This document shows positions 58,260-59,150 of a stretch of DNA of 59,150 nucleotides, piece by piece (the first letter of the stretch is position 1; every line of letters starts with the position of its first letter). The translations under genes were made by a program, and so were the position numbers. The DNA comes from CAIPVR01 sp049316905 (lineage in GTDB: Bacteria > Actinomycetota > Acidimicrobiia > Acidimicrobiales > Microtrichaceae), in contig JBMOJH010000009.1 in the NCBI GenBank assembly GCA_049316905.1, positions 1 through 59,150 of the forward strand, in the 5' to 3' direction. The notes beneath the pieces are model-generated. The model was not told the origin of the DNA. It saw only the letters and a program-made list of their open reading frames with translations, and ran no database searches.

Positions 58260-59120
58260 ATGGGAGTCGATGCGTTCGAGGAGGCCGTACGGGTGGTCGA
58301 CGAGCTGGCCGATGCCGGCCGTCGGCAGGAGCTGAGCTCGGGGGAGTTCACCAACGGGGTGGTGGACGCGTTCCTCGAGTACCTGCGCCACGAGGACCCG
58401 CGGGACGAGCCGCACCTGCTGGTCGACTACGCCGTGGCCTGCGCCGAGGAGCTCGGGGGCCTGCGGCTGTTCGCCGACCGCCTGCTCGCCGCGGAGGTGG
58501 AGCGGCTGCTCGGGTGGTGCCTGGCCCGGCAGGGTCGCCGGCTGGAACTCGACGCCCTGCTCCGCGACCTGTCCGAGCGGCTCACCGAGGGCGACGACGT
58601 GGCGCGCACCGAGCTGTTCGAGCTGTGCCGCGACGGCGAGGACCTCCGCCCGGCGTTGTTCGCCCCCGTCGGGTGGGGCATCGAGGTGCTGCGCCTGGCC
58701 CACCGCTTCGGCCAGGCCCGGGCGCTCCACGCCGCGCTCGATCCGCGATTCCCCGGGCGGCTCGCCTCGCCCCGACGTGACGAGGGCGACGCGTACGCCG
58801 TGGCCCTCGACGCGCTGGCCCACCTCGCGGTCGACCCCTGCCGGCCCGACACCGCCACGGTGGCCCGGCGGTGCCTCGTCGACCTGGTGCGCCACCACCG
58901 CACCGCGCCCGACGCCGCGGTACGGGTGCCGCCGCACCGGCTCGACGCGGAGGACCGCGAGGTGCTGCTGGTGGCGCTCGAGGCCCGGGACGAGCTGGAG
59001 GCGCGCTGGGCCGCCGAGGGCTACGAGTGCGACGGGCTGCGGCGGGGCACCCTCATCGTCCGCACGCTGGTGTGGCAGGCCGCCGACTGCGTGCACGCCG
59101 ACCTGGTGACCAGCAGCTGA
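58260..59120 (+). CDS. hypothetical protein, helical, Arg/Leu-rich
   Basis: A 286-aa protein that I do not recognise. It is soluble and almost wholly helical (AFEEAVRVVDELADAGRRQE, HLLVDYAVACAEELGGLRLF, LDALLRDLSERLTEGDDV), with few Lys and many Arg/Leu/Ala. No motif for catalysis or metal binding is seen; four Cys are scattered. It may be a helical-repeat adaptor. It has its own leaderless -10 box and may be a single gene. The 30 bases after its stop hold a short direct repeat GTCGTTCA that might be the end of a minus-strand gene beyond the window. Confidence 0.75.
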   Translation: MGVDAFEEAVRVVDELADAGRRQELSSGEFTNGVVDAFLEYLRHEDPRDEPHLLVDYAVACAEELGGLRLFADRLLAAEVERLLGWCLARQGRRLELDALLRDLSERLTEGDDVARTELFELCRDGEDLRPALFAPVGWGIEVLRLAHRFGQARALHAALDPRFPGRLASPRRDEGDAYAVALDALAHLAVDPCRPDTATVARRCLVDLVRHHRTAPDAAVRVPPHRLDAEDREVLLVALEARDELEARWAAEGYECDGLRRGTLIVRTLVWQAADCVHADLVTSS

Positions 59121-59150
59121 GCCGGTCGTTCAGGGGAGTCGGGTCGTTCA

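Overview
The window is a high-GC (by eye well above 70 percent, with strong G/C at codon third positions) bacterial chromosome segment. It most resembles an actinomycete of the class Acidimicrobiia: F420-type oxidoreductases, actinobacterial topoisomerase and PhoH families, many leaderless genes, heavy GTG start use and KstR-type operator sequences all fit. No rRNA, tRNA, phage, insertion sequence or CRISPR array was recognised. Coding density is high and no gap exceeds 300 bases.

Layout. 1-4.1 kb: the end of a thioredoxin-fold gene with an in-frame TGA in place of the first Cys of CxxC (candidate selenoprotein), an unknown gene, a TetR regulator, a lipoprotein, a ketosteroid-isomerase-like protein, a small membrane protein and a PPOX-family enzyme. 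4.1-7.5 kb: a MacB/FtsX-type ABC exporter. 7.6-10.5 kb: a GT2 glycosyltransferase and a GT-C-like membrane protein. 10.6-14.2 kb: a large cyclase/ATPase/TPR signalling protein. 14.2-15.5 kb: a peroxiredoxin behind an IscR-like palindrome, and a small Lys/Ala-rich protein. 15.6-19.2 kb: two acyltransferase-3 membrane proteins and an L-2-hydroxyglutarate oxidase. 19.4-27.5 kb: the two subunits of a type IIA topoisomerase (ParE/ParC-like) flanking a TasA-like exported protein, a SipW-type signal peptidase fused to an NHL propeller, and an EamA transporter. 27.6-31.7 kb: an amidase and an ApbE operon with two Ala/Pro-rich exported proteins. 31.7-43.9 kb: acyl-CoA and lipid metabolism (LLM oxidoreductase, enoyl-CoA hydratase, two acyl-CoA dehydrogenases, thioesterase, SDR), much of it in one operon with five consecutive GTGA stop/start overlaps that runs into a GGDEF-EAL protein. 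44-51.3 kb: PhoH-like protein, SLC41-type Mg transporter, phosphotransferase, a FAD oxidoreductase and a CxPxR sulfatase/phosphonate hydrolase. 51.4-59.1 kb: amidohydrolase-fold protein, LURP-one-like protein, glucose-6-phosphate dehydrogenase, GH3 glycosidase, EamA transporter, ArsC-like protein and an unknown protein.

Three themes link the genes. First, lipid or steroid breakdown: two 14-bp sites matching the KstR pattern TNNAACNNGTTNNA, at 33.7 and 51.4 kb, sit between divergent gene pairs. Second, redox control: a candidate Sec redoxin, a peroxiredoxin with an IscR-like site, and F420/FMN enzymes. Third, genome style: a TANNNT box 6 nt before the start codon in many genes (leaderless transcription), and short tandem repeats at gene ends that place TGA codons in several reading frames.
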